From: a virus
Reading direction: 5' to 3' (one strand)
DNA length: 64,000 nucleotides
Virus record (IMG/VR): IMGVR_UViG_3300008050_007455
Location: 1-64,000 of that record
A model generated the notes under the pieces. It was not told the DNA's origin, searched no databases, and saw only the letters and a list, made by a program, of their open reading frames with translations. Positions 47,783-56,148 of the stretch are shown here, piece by piece. A program made the translations under genes and the position numbers. Numbering within the stretch: the first letter of the stretch is position 1; each line of letters begins with the position of its first letter.

Positions 47783-48475
47783 TTAATGAGCTTGGGTTAA
47801 AATATCAAATTCTTCCTCTTCTAGGTCTTTATTATTCATTTTTAATTTTTCTTCCCATGCATATAACATCATTATATTACGTTGTTTATGAATATGCTCT
47901 AATGCTATACTAAATCCATTTGTTGAAAATTTATCCATTATATAAAGTAATTTGCTGGTATTATGATGATGAAAATCTGGGCCATGTTCCCAAATCTTAC
48001 CATCCCTTAACCAATTTAAATGGATTTCTATAGCCCATTTTTTAACTTTATTTAATGTTGAATCTTTCATGTTCATTAAAACAGGATACTCCGCCCATTC
48101 TATATCCATTTTAACAAAATCAACATATTTAAGATTATTATCTTCTATAATTCCTTCTACACTATATAAATTTTTGCCATTATGTCTATCAGATACTTCC
48201 CCTAAAAACGTTTTAATTTCTGGGGTTGTATTAGTATTTTCTACTAAGCACTTATAATGTTCAGGATTAATTTCTACACTGTATATTTTAGATGCTCCTC
48301 TTGTTAAAGCAAAATGTGAAAACATCCCAACAAAAGCACCTAAATCTATACAAATATCACCAGCTTGAACTTTAGCACCATGTCTATTGTATTCATTATC
48401 ATAAAAAATCTCTTTATAGAAATCATCGATAACTCCCTCTTCAACTTTTGGGTATTTAAATAATTCTTTTTTCAT
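47783..48475 (-). CDS. FkbM-type SAM methyltransferase
   Basis: 230 residues. Motif I CIDLGAFVGMFSHFAL (about 47-62), YSVEINPEHYKCLVEN as motif II and DFVKMDIEWAEYPVLM as the FkbM motif, with EW in place of EG. A second FkbM enzyme in the window (the other at 22065-22778), here outside the glycan island and next to nrdA. Substrate unknown; glycan O-methylation is the family norm. Confidence 0.8.
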   Translation of the reverse strand: MKKELFKYPKVEEGVIDDFYKEIFYDNEYNRHGAKVQAGDICIDLGAFVGMFSHFALTRGASKIYSVEINPEHYKCLVENTNTTPEIKTFLGEVSDRHNGKNLYSVEGIIEDNNLKYVDFVKMDIEWAEYPVLMNMKDSTLNKVKKWAIEIHLNWLRDGKIWEHGPDFHHHNTSKLLYIMDKFSTNGFSIALEHIHKQRNIMMLYAWEEKLKMNNKDLEEEEFDILTQAH

Positions 48476-48478
48476 TTT

Positions 48479-50194
48479 TTATCCTTCACAACTTACACAC
48501 TCAGCCATTCTACTTCCTAAATCACCTTTAATTACTGAGTCAGTTCTTAGGTAATAAAATGTTTTGATTCCTAATTTCCATCCTTCTAAATGTACTTGAT
48601 TAATCCATTTTGGAGAATCATTCACATCAAAAGATAAATTCAATGATTGGGTTTGATCTATGTATCTTTGTCTAATAGCTGCTTGTCTAACTAATTCTAA
48701 TTGGTTTACCTCAGGAAATGTTAAAAATAATTCTTTTTCATCTGGGTTTAAAACACTATCAGGTAAGCCTTGTACTGATCCATCATCTTGAAGCATTTGC
48801 TCCCACCATTTATCTTTATCTTCACCTTTTTCTTTTAATATAGTTTGTAGTGATTTATTTTTTCTAATAAATGTACCTTTTGCCCCATTAAAAGTGTAAA
48901 TATTTGCTGGTAAGGGTTCAATACCTGCACTAATACCACCTACAATAACTGAATTTGATACTGTTGGTGCTACTGCTAATAAATGGGTATTTCTCATTCC
49001 TGTTCCTTTACACCAAAGTGGCTCTCCATATTCTTTAGCTAAATCCATAGAAGCTTTTTCAGCTTTTCCTCTAATATTACTAAAAATTGTATGTGTCCAA
49101 GCTGTTGAAGCAATTGAGTTAAATGGTAATCCTTTTTGTTGTAAAAAAGTATGCCAACCCATTACACCTAAACCTAATGCTCTACCTTTTTTAGCATGGA
49201 AGTGAGTTCTTCTTAATGAATCTTTACCATTTGATTTATCAATAAATTCTTGCATTACACCATCTAAAAACCAAGTTGCTAATTCAACAGCATCTGTGTC
49301 TTTCCATTCATCATATTTTGCTAAATTCATTGATGATAAACAACAAATAAATGAATGTTCTTCATCTGTAAATAATGTAATTTCAGAGCAAATGTTTGTC
49401 ATACTTACATCTAAATTATTTAATCTATAGGCAATAGGATTATCTTTATTAACATTATCCTTATACATTATATAAGGTTCTCCAGTTTCCATTCTTGCTT
49501 TTAAAACTGTAGCCCACCTATTCATTGCATCTGAATCTCTAGCTTCTAATTTTCTCATAAATGAATCTCCTACAACTACACATTGGTGTAAGTTTAAACA
49601 TTGTCTGTTTGGATCACCTTTAGGTCTACGAATTTGTAAAAATTCATCTATATCTCCATGTTCAATATCTAAGTTAACGGATGCTGCTCCTCTTCTAACA
49701 TTTCCTTGATTAGTAGCAATAATTGATGAATCATAAATTTTAGCCCAAGGAACTACACCTTCAGATTTACCATTTCCTGCTATTTCTTCACCACGTTGTC
49801 TAATGCGATTTAATGAAATCCCTACACCTCCACCGGATGCTGTTAACTTCATTAGTTCTGCGTTTGTTAGACCTATACCACGTATAGAATCCGGTGTATC
49901 TATACCAAAGCATGATATAGGTAAGCCTCTATCAGTACCCATATTTGATATTACAGGTGAAGCTAAACCTAACCAACCATTCCACATAAGTCTCATGAAT
50001 TTAGGTCCTAATTCTGGCTTTTTTAATCTTATAGCAGATGCATTTGCAACTCTTCTATAAGCTGATTTAACTGTTTCTCCAGGAAGTAAATATCCTTTAG
50101 AGATTGTTGCTAATGAAATTTCATCCATCCATTCTGGGTATTGTTTACCAGCTTCCCAATTGCTGTAGTCTACTTGTAATGCGTTATTTTCCAT
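48479..50194 (-). CDS. nrdA: Ribonucleoside-diphosphate reductase, large subunit (class Ia)
   Basis: 571 residues from the ATG at 50194, 1 base after the nrdB stop; starts further upstream overlap nrdB. ISCFGIDTPDS (first redox Cys), TNICSEITL (active-site Asn, Cys, Glu), FICCLSSMNLAKY (second redox Cys), FYYLRT (radical-transfer Tyr pair) and C-terminal CVSCEG for thioredoxin. It has no ATP-cone, so overall activity control by dATP is lost, as in other phage enzymes. It reduces ribonucleoside diphosphates to dNDPs. Confidence 0.96.
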   Translation of the reverse strand: MENNALQVDYSNWEAGKQYPEWMDEISLATISKGYLLPGETVKSAYRRVANASAIRLKKPELGPKFMRLMWNGWLGLASPVISNMGTDRGLPISCFGIDTPDSIRGIGLTNAELMKLTASGGGVGISLNRIRQRGEEIAGNGKSEGVVPWAKIYDSSIIATNQGNVRRGAASVNLDIEHGDIDEFLQIRRPKGDPNRQCLNLHQCVVVGDSFMRKLEARDSDAMNRWATVLKARMETGEPYIMYKDNVNKDNPIAYRLNNLDVSMTNICSEITLFTDEEHSFICCLSSMNLAKYDEWKDTDAVELATWFLDGVMQEFIDKSNGKDSLRRTHFHAKKGRALGLGVMGWHTFLQQKGLPFNSIASTAWTHTIFSNIRGKAEKASMDLAKEYGEPLWCKGTGMRNTHLLAVAPTVSNSVIVGGISAGIEPLPANIYTFNGAKGTFIRKNKSLQTILKEKGEDKDKWWEQMLQDDGSVQGLPDSVLNPDEKELFLTFPEVNQLELVRQAAIRQRYIDQTQSLNLSFDVNDSPKWINQVHLEGWKLGIKTFYYLRTDSVIKGDLGSRMAECVSCEG

Positions 50195-50195
50195 A

Positions 50196-51188
50196 TTAAA
50201 ATAATTCTGCAGCATCCCAATTTTGAACGCCTTTGCTATAATTAGTAACTCTATTTGCGAAGAAGTCTGTATGTTGTTTACCTGCTGATAAACTATCAAA
50301 CCATTTCATTCTTTGAACTGCATCTTCATCAATACCATTCACTATTGGGTCATAACCTAAATCACTCATTTTAGTATTAACCCTATTTTTAATAAATGAT
50401 ACTAAATCATATTTGTTGCATGTATCTAAATCACCTAACTCATATACTTTATCAATAAAATCTAATTCTAATTTTAATGAAAGTAAAGCTGCTTTCTTAA
50501 CATCTTCTTCTAACTCCGGTGTATTAATTTCAGGATTTTCGGCTACTAAAGTTCTAAATAACCAACATCCAGCATCTGAGTGCATTGATTCGTCTCTAAT
50601 ACTCCATTCAACAATTTGACCTACTCCTTTTAATTTATTTTCTAATTTAAAAGATAATAAAATAGCAAATGATGAGAATAAATTAACACCTTCTGTAAAT
50701 GCAGAGAAAATAGCTAATGATCTTGCTATTTCATGGAGTGAATGGTCTCCAGTTTGCATGTCAGCATTTACTTCCATTAGACCTCCAATTTTAGCCATTG
50801 TAGTTTCATCTTCTAGAAACTCACTAAAATCATCTAAACCTAATTCTTCATTAAGTAAAGAATAAGCTTCAGCATGAATTGTTTCATTAGCACCAAAACC
50901 AATAGCCATCATTTTTACTTCTGGTTTTGGAAACCATTTTGTTACTAATGTCGACCAATATTCCTCTACTACAGTTTCAGTTTGGGCAAATCCTTTCAGG
51001 ATAGATCCAATTATATTTTTTTCTGTTTCTGATAAGTTTTGCTTCCAATCATTAACATCAGACATCATTGGTACTTCTGTATGTAACCAATGAGCTTGTT
51101 GTTGTGCTAACCAAAAGTCAAATGCTGTTTGGTATTCGAAAGGTTTGTAAACTATCCTTTCTTCAAGGAGGGAGGTCTTTTTTGCCAT
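50196..51188 (-). CDS. nrdB: Ribonucleoside-diphosphate reductase, small subunit
   Basis: 330 residues. Iron ligands: Glu in QTETVVEEYW, ANETIHAEAYSLL (Glu, His, and the radical Tyr four residues after the His), FTEGVNLF and RDESMHSDAG. So all six ligands and the tyrosine are present. C-terminus NWDAAELF binds NrdA. It generates the tyrosyl radical that starts catalysis. It has AT-rich DNA before the ATG and is cotranscribed with nrdA. Confidence 0.96.
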   Translation of the reverse strand: MAKKTSLLEERIVYKPFEYQTAFDFWLAQQQAHWLHTEVPMMSDVNDWKQNLSETEKNIIGSILKGFAQTETVVEEYWSTLVTKWFPKPEVKMMAIGFGANETIHAEAYSLLNEELGLDDFSEFLEDETTMAKIGGLMEVNADMQTGDHSLHEIARSLAIFSAFTEGVNLFSSFAILLSFKLENKLKGVGQIVEWSIRDESMHSDAGCWLFRTLVAENPEINTPELEEDVKKAALLSLKLELDFIDKVYELGDLDTCNKYDLVSFIKNRVNTKMSDLGYDPIVNGIDEDAVQRMKWFDSLSAGKQHTDFFANRVTNYSKGVQNWDAAELF

Positions 51189-51207
51189 ATTATTTTTTTA
51201 TTATTAA

Positions 51208-52572
51208 TTAAGAATTTAGTTCGAAAAATTTATTTTTCAACATTTTTTTATCAAATGTATCAAAATCACTATAACCTTGATTTTGTTGAGGTTGTGAATC
51301 ATCCTCATAATCCTCAGCATTATAATCATGTACCTCAAAATGACCTGTTGCGGTATCTGCTTTTACCCCAAATGTTAAACCATCCATCCCGTATCTATTT
51401 TTCATAATGTGAAATCTACCTGTACCATTAACTTTATCTTTTGCTTTTCTTGAAAGAGATAGACAAAAATCTGTAATCATAATTTTATCATATGATCCAG
51501 CAGCTTTGTCTCCTTCAATTACATTATCTTTTGCACCTGCACGATTTACTTGAGAAACTGACCAAATAGGTACATTTAATTCACGAGCAAGTCCTTTAGT
51601 GCTTGTATAAATATCATCAATTTCTCCCTTGCGATCAGCTGTTCGTTTTTTTGTTGAAAGAAGATCTACATAATCAATTATAATTAAATCTGCTTTAATC
51701 CCTAAATCTTCTACTTTACGGATATGTGATTCTACTGTTGAGATTGTAGCTCTTCCTGTAGGAAATTCTTTAATAATTAATTCACCAGGTAATTCCGGAA
51801 TAATATCTTCAATTTTATCTCTATTTTTTAATATTTTATCAACTGGTATCTTACTAAAGAAAGCATCATATCTTCTCCCTACATACTGTTCACCTAATTC
51901 TAATGTATAATGTAAAACATTATAACCCATTCTTACAGCATAACCCCCCAAAGCAACTAAACTCCATGATTTACCACCTCCTGGATTACCAAATATAAGA
52001 CCAAAATCTCCATTTCCGAGGCCTCCTTGCAGTATATCATTAACTCTCTCCCAAGGAGTAGCAATAGTTGATCTTGCATCTTCTCTAAACCTTGATTCAA
52101 TATCTTTATTATATTCATGCCCTACATTTTTATCATTTCCTGCTTTTAATGCTGATTCTACCAAATGTTTAATACCATCAAAATCACCAGCTTTAAGTAA
52201 GTCTACACTATTGAGTAGTGCTCTTTTAAGTTGTTGATTTTTACAAAATGTTGAAAACTCTTCTTGAACATACTCTAAATCTTCATCTGATGATTCATAT
52301 GCTGATTTTAATTGTTCTCTTACTGAAAGTTTTAGTACTTCATTTTCTATTTTTTGGAGTTCTACTTTAAGAGTATCCATTGAAGGTGTAGTATGATATT
52401 TGTCATAGTACCTAAGAATTTCTTTGATAATCCATTGGTGGGCTTGGTTATCAAAATATTCATCACTTAAAATATCATGGATATTAGTTAAAAACTCTTT
52501 ATGTGTTAAAAGAGATGATAATATTTTAATTTGGAAATGGTTTCCATATTGGTTTAAACTTGTTAACGTCAT
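51208..52572 (-). CDS. 41: Replicative DNA helicase, T4 gp41/DnaB-like
   Basis: 454 residues. N-terminal helical domain about 1-150, then RecA fold: Walker A FGNPGGGKSWSLVAL (about 194-208), LHYTLELGEQYVGRR, Walker B ADLIIIDYVDLLST (about 290-303) and the VSQVNRAG motif with sensor Gln. It unwinds DNA 5'-3' ahead of the polymerase as a hexamer. The C-terminal 30 residues are acidic (EDYEDDSQPQQNQ). AAAAAGTTAT precedes the ATG. Confidence 0.93.
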   Translation of the reverse strand: MTLTSLNQYGNHFQIKILSSLLTHKEFLTNIHDILSDEYFDNQAHQWIIKEILRYYDKYHTTPSMDTLKVELQKIENEVLKLSVREQLKSAYESSDEDLEYVQEEFSTFCKNQQLKRALLNSVDLLKAGDFDGIKHLVESALKAGNDKNVGHEYNKDIESRFREDARSTIATPWERVNDILQGGLGNGDFGLIFGNPGGGKSWSLVALGGYAVRMGYNVLHYTLELGEQYVGRRYDAFFSKIPVDKILKNRDKIEDIIPELPGELIIKEFPTGRATISTVESHIRKVEDLGIKADLIIIDYVDLLSTKKRTADRKGEIDDIYTSTKGLARELNVPIWSVSQVNRAGAKDNVIEGDKAAGSYDKIMITDFCLSLSRKAKDKVNGTGRFHIMKNRYGMDGLTFGVKADTATGHFEVHDYNAEDYEDDSQPQQNQGYSDFDTFDKKMLKNKFFELNS

Positions 52573-52584
52573 ATAACTTTTTAT

Positions 52585-53610
52585 TTATAACTTGAATTTT
52601 TCAAAAATATCTTTTACCCAAAAATTTACATTGCGTATCATTCCTCCTAATTTATCTTCATTATAGAATGCCACGAATTGATCAGGAAGATAATTATAAT
52701 CATTAGTATTAACAACCTGAGTTAGATATTTTTTATCATTTTCATCTAGCATAGGATTAGATAAATCCATTATTTTGTAATTTTTTTCTAAATCATCTAT
52801 ATGTTGGATTACTCTGGCATATATAACATTCTCTTTGAATTTAGATTCACAAATACTATAGATATCATCTAATGACATATCTTTCTTACTTAATTCTGGG
52901 AATAGTTTATATAATTTTTTCTCTCCTAATCCTTTTATACCCTTAACACTATCCGAGTTATCACCCATTAATGTTTTATAAAGGATGAAATTGTGAGGTG
53001 ACATTTTAAATTTTTCAGCTACCGTTTCTTTAGTATAAAATTCTTTTTCCATAGGACGATATACAATAACATTGTCATTTATTAGTTGTAAAAAATCTTT
53101 ATCAGAAGAAACAATAAATACTTTATCTTTGGGGGATTGTGGAATAATATCTGATAGGTACGCAATAACATCATCTGCTTCAACTTTAGGGATCCCTATA
53201 GTTTTTACAGGCAATGTTTTTAAATATTGAATAATTCTTACTATTTGATCAACTTTAGCATCATCTTCATCTTCCTTATTATCGAAAGCATCCCAATTAG
53301 TGATTCGTTGTAGATCTCTCCCTGATTTATATTCTGGTAGGAGATTTTTTCTAGCATTAGCTGATCCGGCTCCATCAAATACTATATAAACTTGAGTAGG
53401 ATCAACCCTACGAATCTCAGCACCTAAAGAACGAAAAAAACCACCTAAACCCCCAATATGAACCCCATCTGGATTTACCATATTCATCATTGCGAAGTTT
53501 CTAAAAAATAGATTTAAACCATCTATTACTAGTATTCTTTCTCCTTCTACAGTCTCTTCTCCATGCTCATCAAGATTATTGAGGAGACTTAATAATTCCT
53601 TTTGTTTCAT
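52585..53610 (-). CDS. rnh: RNase H / 5'-3' exonuclease (FEN-1 family, T4 rnh-like)
   Basis: 341 residues. VIDGLNLFFRNF (about 28-39) and YIVFDGAGSANARKNLLPEY (about 81-100), then VEADDVIAYL and IVSSDKDFLQL supply the acidic metal ligands; LMGDNSDSVKGIKGLGEKKL is the helix-hairpin-helix DNA-binding part. It removes RNA primers and 5' flaps at Okazaki fragments. T4 RNase H is 305 residues. Its own promoter lies at 53629-53659. Confidence 0.93.
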   Translation of the reverse strand: MKQKELLSLLNNLDEHGEETVEGERILVIDGLNLFFRNFAMMNMVNPDGVHIGGLGGFFRSLGAEIRRVDPTQVYIVFDGAGSANARKNLLPEYKSGRDLQRITNWDAFDNKEDEDDAKVDQIVRIIQYLKTLPVKTIGIPKVEADDVIAYLSDIIPQSPKDKVFIVSSDKDFLQLINDNVIVYRPMEKEFYTKETVAEKFKMSPHNFILYKTLMGDNSDSVKGIKGLGEKKLYKLFPELSKKDMSLDDIYSICESKFKENVIYARVIQHIDDLEKNYKIMDLSNPMLDENDKKYLTQVVNTNDYNYLPDQFVAFYNEDKLGGMIRNVNFWVKDIFEKFKL

Positions 53611-53623
53611 CTTGTTTGGTTTT

Positions 53624-53657
53624 ATACCCGGAATATACGAAAGATACTTCGGGTATC
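53624..53657. repeat. Nested inverted repeats at the exonuclease promoter
   Basis: ATACCCG (53624-53630) pairs with CGGGTAT (53650-53656), enclosing the -7 box. GATAC/GTATC with loop TTCGG (53643-53657) is an alternative. The two stems share bases and exclude each other. Could be a regulator site or a terminator part of the uvsX transcript. Confidence 0.45.
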
Positions 53658-53659
53658 AA
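53629..53659 (-). promoter_or_regulatory. Promoter of the exonuclease gene
   Basis: TTTTG, 19 nt, then TTCG TATATTCCG; 18 bases upstream of the ATG at 53610. The spacing is one base shorter than in the other promoters. Confidence 0.65.
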
Positions 53660-53662
53660 AAT

Positions 53663-54739
53663 TTATTGTGGCTCGTCTGTATGGGTTGTGATGTCTGTAT
53701 ATGCTTGATCTTCCTCAGCAATTATAAAATCACCACCACCTAGAATTTTTTTCCATTCATCCTTCATTTCTTCTTTATAAGATTTTAATGATTTATCATT
53801 ATCAAGTATAAAGCCATGAGGAGTCATTACAATTTTACCTCTAGTGGTAACACCATTAATATGGTTTTTATCAACTTGTAAATTTACTCTTTTAGCAAAT
53901 TCAACTTGTTTACCATCCTTAATTGCCTTAATTTTTGAAGTTCCAGCTGACATAATATTACCAAATGTTACTACAAATGTAGAATCAAACCACATAGCAT
54001 ATCCTCCTTTATTCATTAATTTAGGTTTACCCATTGGTGATTCTGCTTTTAAAGTCCAAACTTTATTAATACACACAAGTGTATTAGTATATGGGCTGCT
54101 TTCTTTACGTGATAATACTATGCGTTGGTTTACATTATTACCAAATTGGGTGGCCATAGCACCTGCATTCCATTCGTTATTATTTTTATTGGATTTAAGA
54201 GACATTTCACAAGGTATTGACCCTATTGAATCCCATAGGAATAATAAATCATAAGGTAAATTACCTCCTTTTTGCTCATCAACCAAATCTAAAATAAATC
54301 CAGCTACATCTTCAATTGAATTAATTGATTCTCTATCAACATAAATAAAATTACCCTTATAATCTAGAACTTCACCTGTTTCTTCATCAATAACTTCCTC
54401 AACTTCTAATCCCATTTGAATAGCATGCTCCCAATTCCATTTCATCTCTGTAATAATAAATACAGGAAGTACTTTACGTTTTTGGGCTTCAACTGCTGCT
54501 TCTAATAGGGCTGTTGTTTTACCTGTATCTGAGTGGCCTCTAAGTAAAACAATATGTCCCATTGGAATTCCTGGCACTGATGTAATCTCTTGATAAGCTT
54601 TAGAAAGGGGTATCCATTCTTGTTCTTTAAATTTAGCTTTGGATGTTAAACCTTTTTTCTGTTTAAAACCATCTAAATTAAATTTTGATTTTATTTCTGA
54701 GGAGACTGCCTCCGATAGTGATTTTTTCTTTCTGGCCAT
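53663..54739 (-). CDS. uvsX: RecA-like recombinase, T4 UvsX
   Basis: 358 residues (T4 UvsX is 391). Walker A LRGHSDTGKTTALLEAA (about 67-83), FIYVDRESI and PYDLLFLWDSIGSI (Walker B, about 163-176), then the loop region NNEWNAGAMATQFGNNVNQR. It coats ssDNA and drives strand exchange and recombination-dependent replication. The basic N-terminus (MARKKKSLSEAVSSEIKSK) is typical. Directly downstream of gp32. Confidence 0.94.
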   Translation of the reverse strand: MARKKKSLSEAVSSEIKSKFNLDGFKQKKGLTSKAKFKEQEWIPLSKAYQEITSVPGIPMGHIVLLRGHSDTGKTTALLEAAVEAQKRKVLPVFIITEMKWNWEHAIQMGLEVEEVIDEETGEVLDYKGNFIYVDRESINSIEDVAGFILDLVDEQKGGNLPYDLLFLWDSIGSIPCEMSLKSNKNNNEWNAGAMATQFGNNVNQRIVLSRKESSPYTNTLVCINKVWTLKAESPMGKPKLMNKGGYAMWFDSTFVVTFGNIMSAGTSKIKAIKDGKQVEFAKRVNLQVDKNHINGVTTRGKIVMTPHGFILDNDKSLKSYKEEMKDEWKKILGGGDFIIAEEDQAYTDITTHTDEPQ

Positions 54740-54749
54740 ATAATTTTAA

Positions 54750-55592
54750 TTAAAATGGTAAATCATCATCTGATTTTTTATCATCAGAAAATAAATCATC
54801 AAATTGAGCTGCTTTTGTCTTTTTTACATTAGTTGATGTTGTATCTAATGAATAATTAGACTTTTTTTCATCACTATCAAATGCAACCGCAGGCTCTGAA
54901 GAAATAGATCCTTCTTCACCTTCACCCTCTGGTGTTAGAAATTCTTGAAGAGCTTCCTTCATTTCATCATAAGAAAGTGGTTTAAATACCTTCATTGGGT
55001 CAGCTTGATCATTTATTAGTTTTTCAACTAATGCTGCATCTTTATGAATTGGAGATGTTTTAAGTGATGGACCAATTGATGTTTTATTATATGGTGTTCC
55101 AGTTGTTTCTGGTCCTACCGTAGATAATTTAATATCTCTACCACCAGCAATGTCTGTAAAATCACCAATTTCATCATCAGCAGCCATATTTAAAAATTCT
55201 TGATAAACTTCTTTACCAAACTGCCATAATTTAACTCCTTCATCTTCTTGACCACGAACTACTACAGGTGCAAAAATACGAGTTTTTGGGTCTAATTTCT
55301 TAGCTAATCTCCAATTTTCTCTATCATTAGTACCACGAAGTTGTTTAGCAAATTCCATAATTGGATCTTTCTCACCCCAATTTGAAGGAGAAGCCATTAC
55401 TCGTTTACTACCAATTCCATAATAGAATCTCATTTCTGTAAATGGGAAGTCTTTGTTGTATTTGTTAGGTACAACTCTAATTAGTTGTTTACCTACTGAG
55501 GGTTTCCAGAATAGTTGTCTTTGACCACTTCCTGAATTGTTGGCCTGTTTTTGAAAATCATTCAGGCGCTTTTTAATTGCGTTTAAATCCAT
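54750..55592 (-). CDS. 32: Single-stranded DNA-binding protein, T4 gp32-like
   Basis: 280 residues (T4 gp32 is 301). Basic N-terminus for cooperativity (LNAIKKRLNDFQKQANN), OB-fold core with FWKPSVGKQLIRVVPNK and FPFTEMRFYYGIG, and a long acidic C-terminal tail ending FDDLFSDDKKSDDDLPF for protein contacts. The Cys ligands of the T4 gp32 zinc site are not found, as in many marine relatives. It covers ssDNA at forks. Its own promoter is at 55627-55658. Confidence 0.9.
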   Translation of the reverse strand: MDLNAIKKRLNDFQKQANNSGSGQRQLFWKPSVGKQLIRVVPNKYNKDFPFTEMRFYYGIGSKRVMASPSNWGEKDPIMEFAKQLRGTNDRENWRLAKKLDPKTRIFAPVVVRGQEDEGVKLWQFGKEVYQEFLNMAADDEIGDFTDIAGGRDIKLSTVGPETTGTPYNKTSIGPSLKTSPIHKDAALVEKLINDQADPMKVFKPLSYDEMKEALQEFLTPEGEGEEGSISSEPAVAFDSDEKKSNYSLDTTSTNVKKTKAAQFDDLFSDDKKSDDDLPF

Positions 55593-55626
55593 GTTTTATA
55601 ACTTTTAATTTTAATTTAATAACTGT

Positions 55627-55658
55627 GTTAATATAAGAACTAATTTTCAGATTACCAA
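55627..55658 (-). promoter_or_regulatory. Promoter of the gp32-uvsX operon
   Basis: TTTAGGTTGG holds the -33 TTG, 20 nt spacer, TATATTAAC as -7 box, 35 bases before the gp32 ATG. The TTAGGTTGG is shared with the chaperonin promoter. Confidence 0.75.
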
Positions 55659-55659
55659 C

Positions 55660-56148
55660 CTAAAGTTCAATAATCTTGAAAATCTTTGTTTTGAGTTGCT
55701 TTAACTCATCATGTTGTGTCAACAAAACTGTATTTTTGTAATGCTGCCAATCAATAGGAAATTTAGTATCAACTACTCCCCCATTTAATTTTTTAATTAA
55801 TTCATTTAAGGCATTAATAGTATATAAAGTATTAGTATCTTTTTTCCTATGTACCATTATAGTATTAGTAGGTAAAGTATCTCTATCTAAGTATGCTGTG
55901 TTGCCTTGATCTATGTTGTATGTACAAACATACTCATCATTACTTTTAATATGTAAAACAAATATTTTGTTATACATTATAGAGTAGCTAGATGTTATGT
56001 GGTCTAAAAGGCCATCTAATTCTGCTAAAGTTGTAAATGTGCAAAATAATTTATTGTTCAAATCGCTTATCTTTAAGTTATTCAACTCCTGGAAGTCGTC
56101 TATCTTATACATATTAGCAGATTTATTTAAAATTGTATGTGTTGCCAT
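55660..56148 (-). CDS. Hypothetical protein, 162 aa
   Basis: 162 residues. LFCTFTTLAELDGLLDHITS, IMYNKIFVLHIKSNDEYVCT and TLYTINALNELIKKLNG suggest alternating strands and helices. Similar short proteins lie beside gp32 or UvsX genes in phages of this group, but I know no function. Its 5' end overlaps the family A polymerase gene by 26 bases; an ATG at 56112 would avoid this, but the first ATG has the better A-rich leader. Confidence 0.65.
   Translation of the reverse strand: MATHTILNKSANMYKIDDFQELNNLKISDLNNKLFCTFTTLAELDGLLDHITSSYSIMYNKIFVLHIKSNDEYVCTYNIDQGNTAYLDRDTLPTNTIMVHRKKDTNTLYTINALNELIKKLNGGVVDTKFPIDWQHYKNTVLLTQHDELKQLKTKIFKIIEL

Noticed and set aside
53844-54254. 136-codon open frame on the plus strand
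   Set aside because: It lies antisense to uvsX, whose motifs are clear; no start context and an unlikely Leu/Ile-rich composition. Treated as a chance frame.
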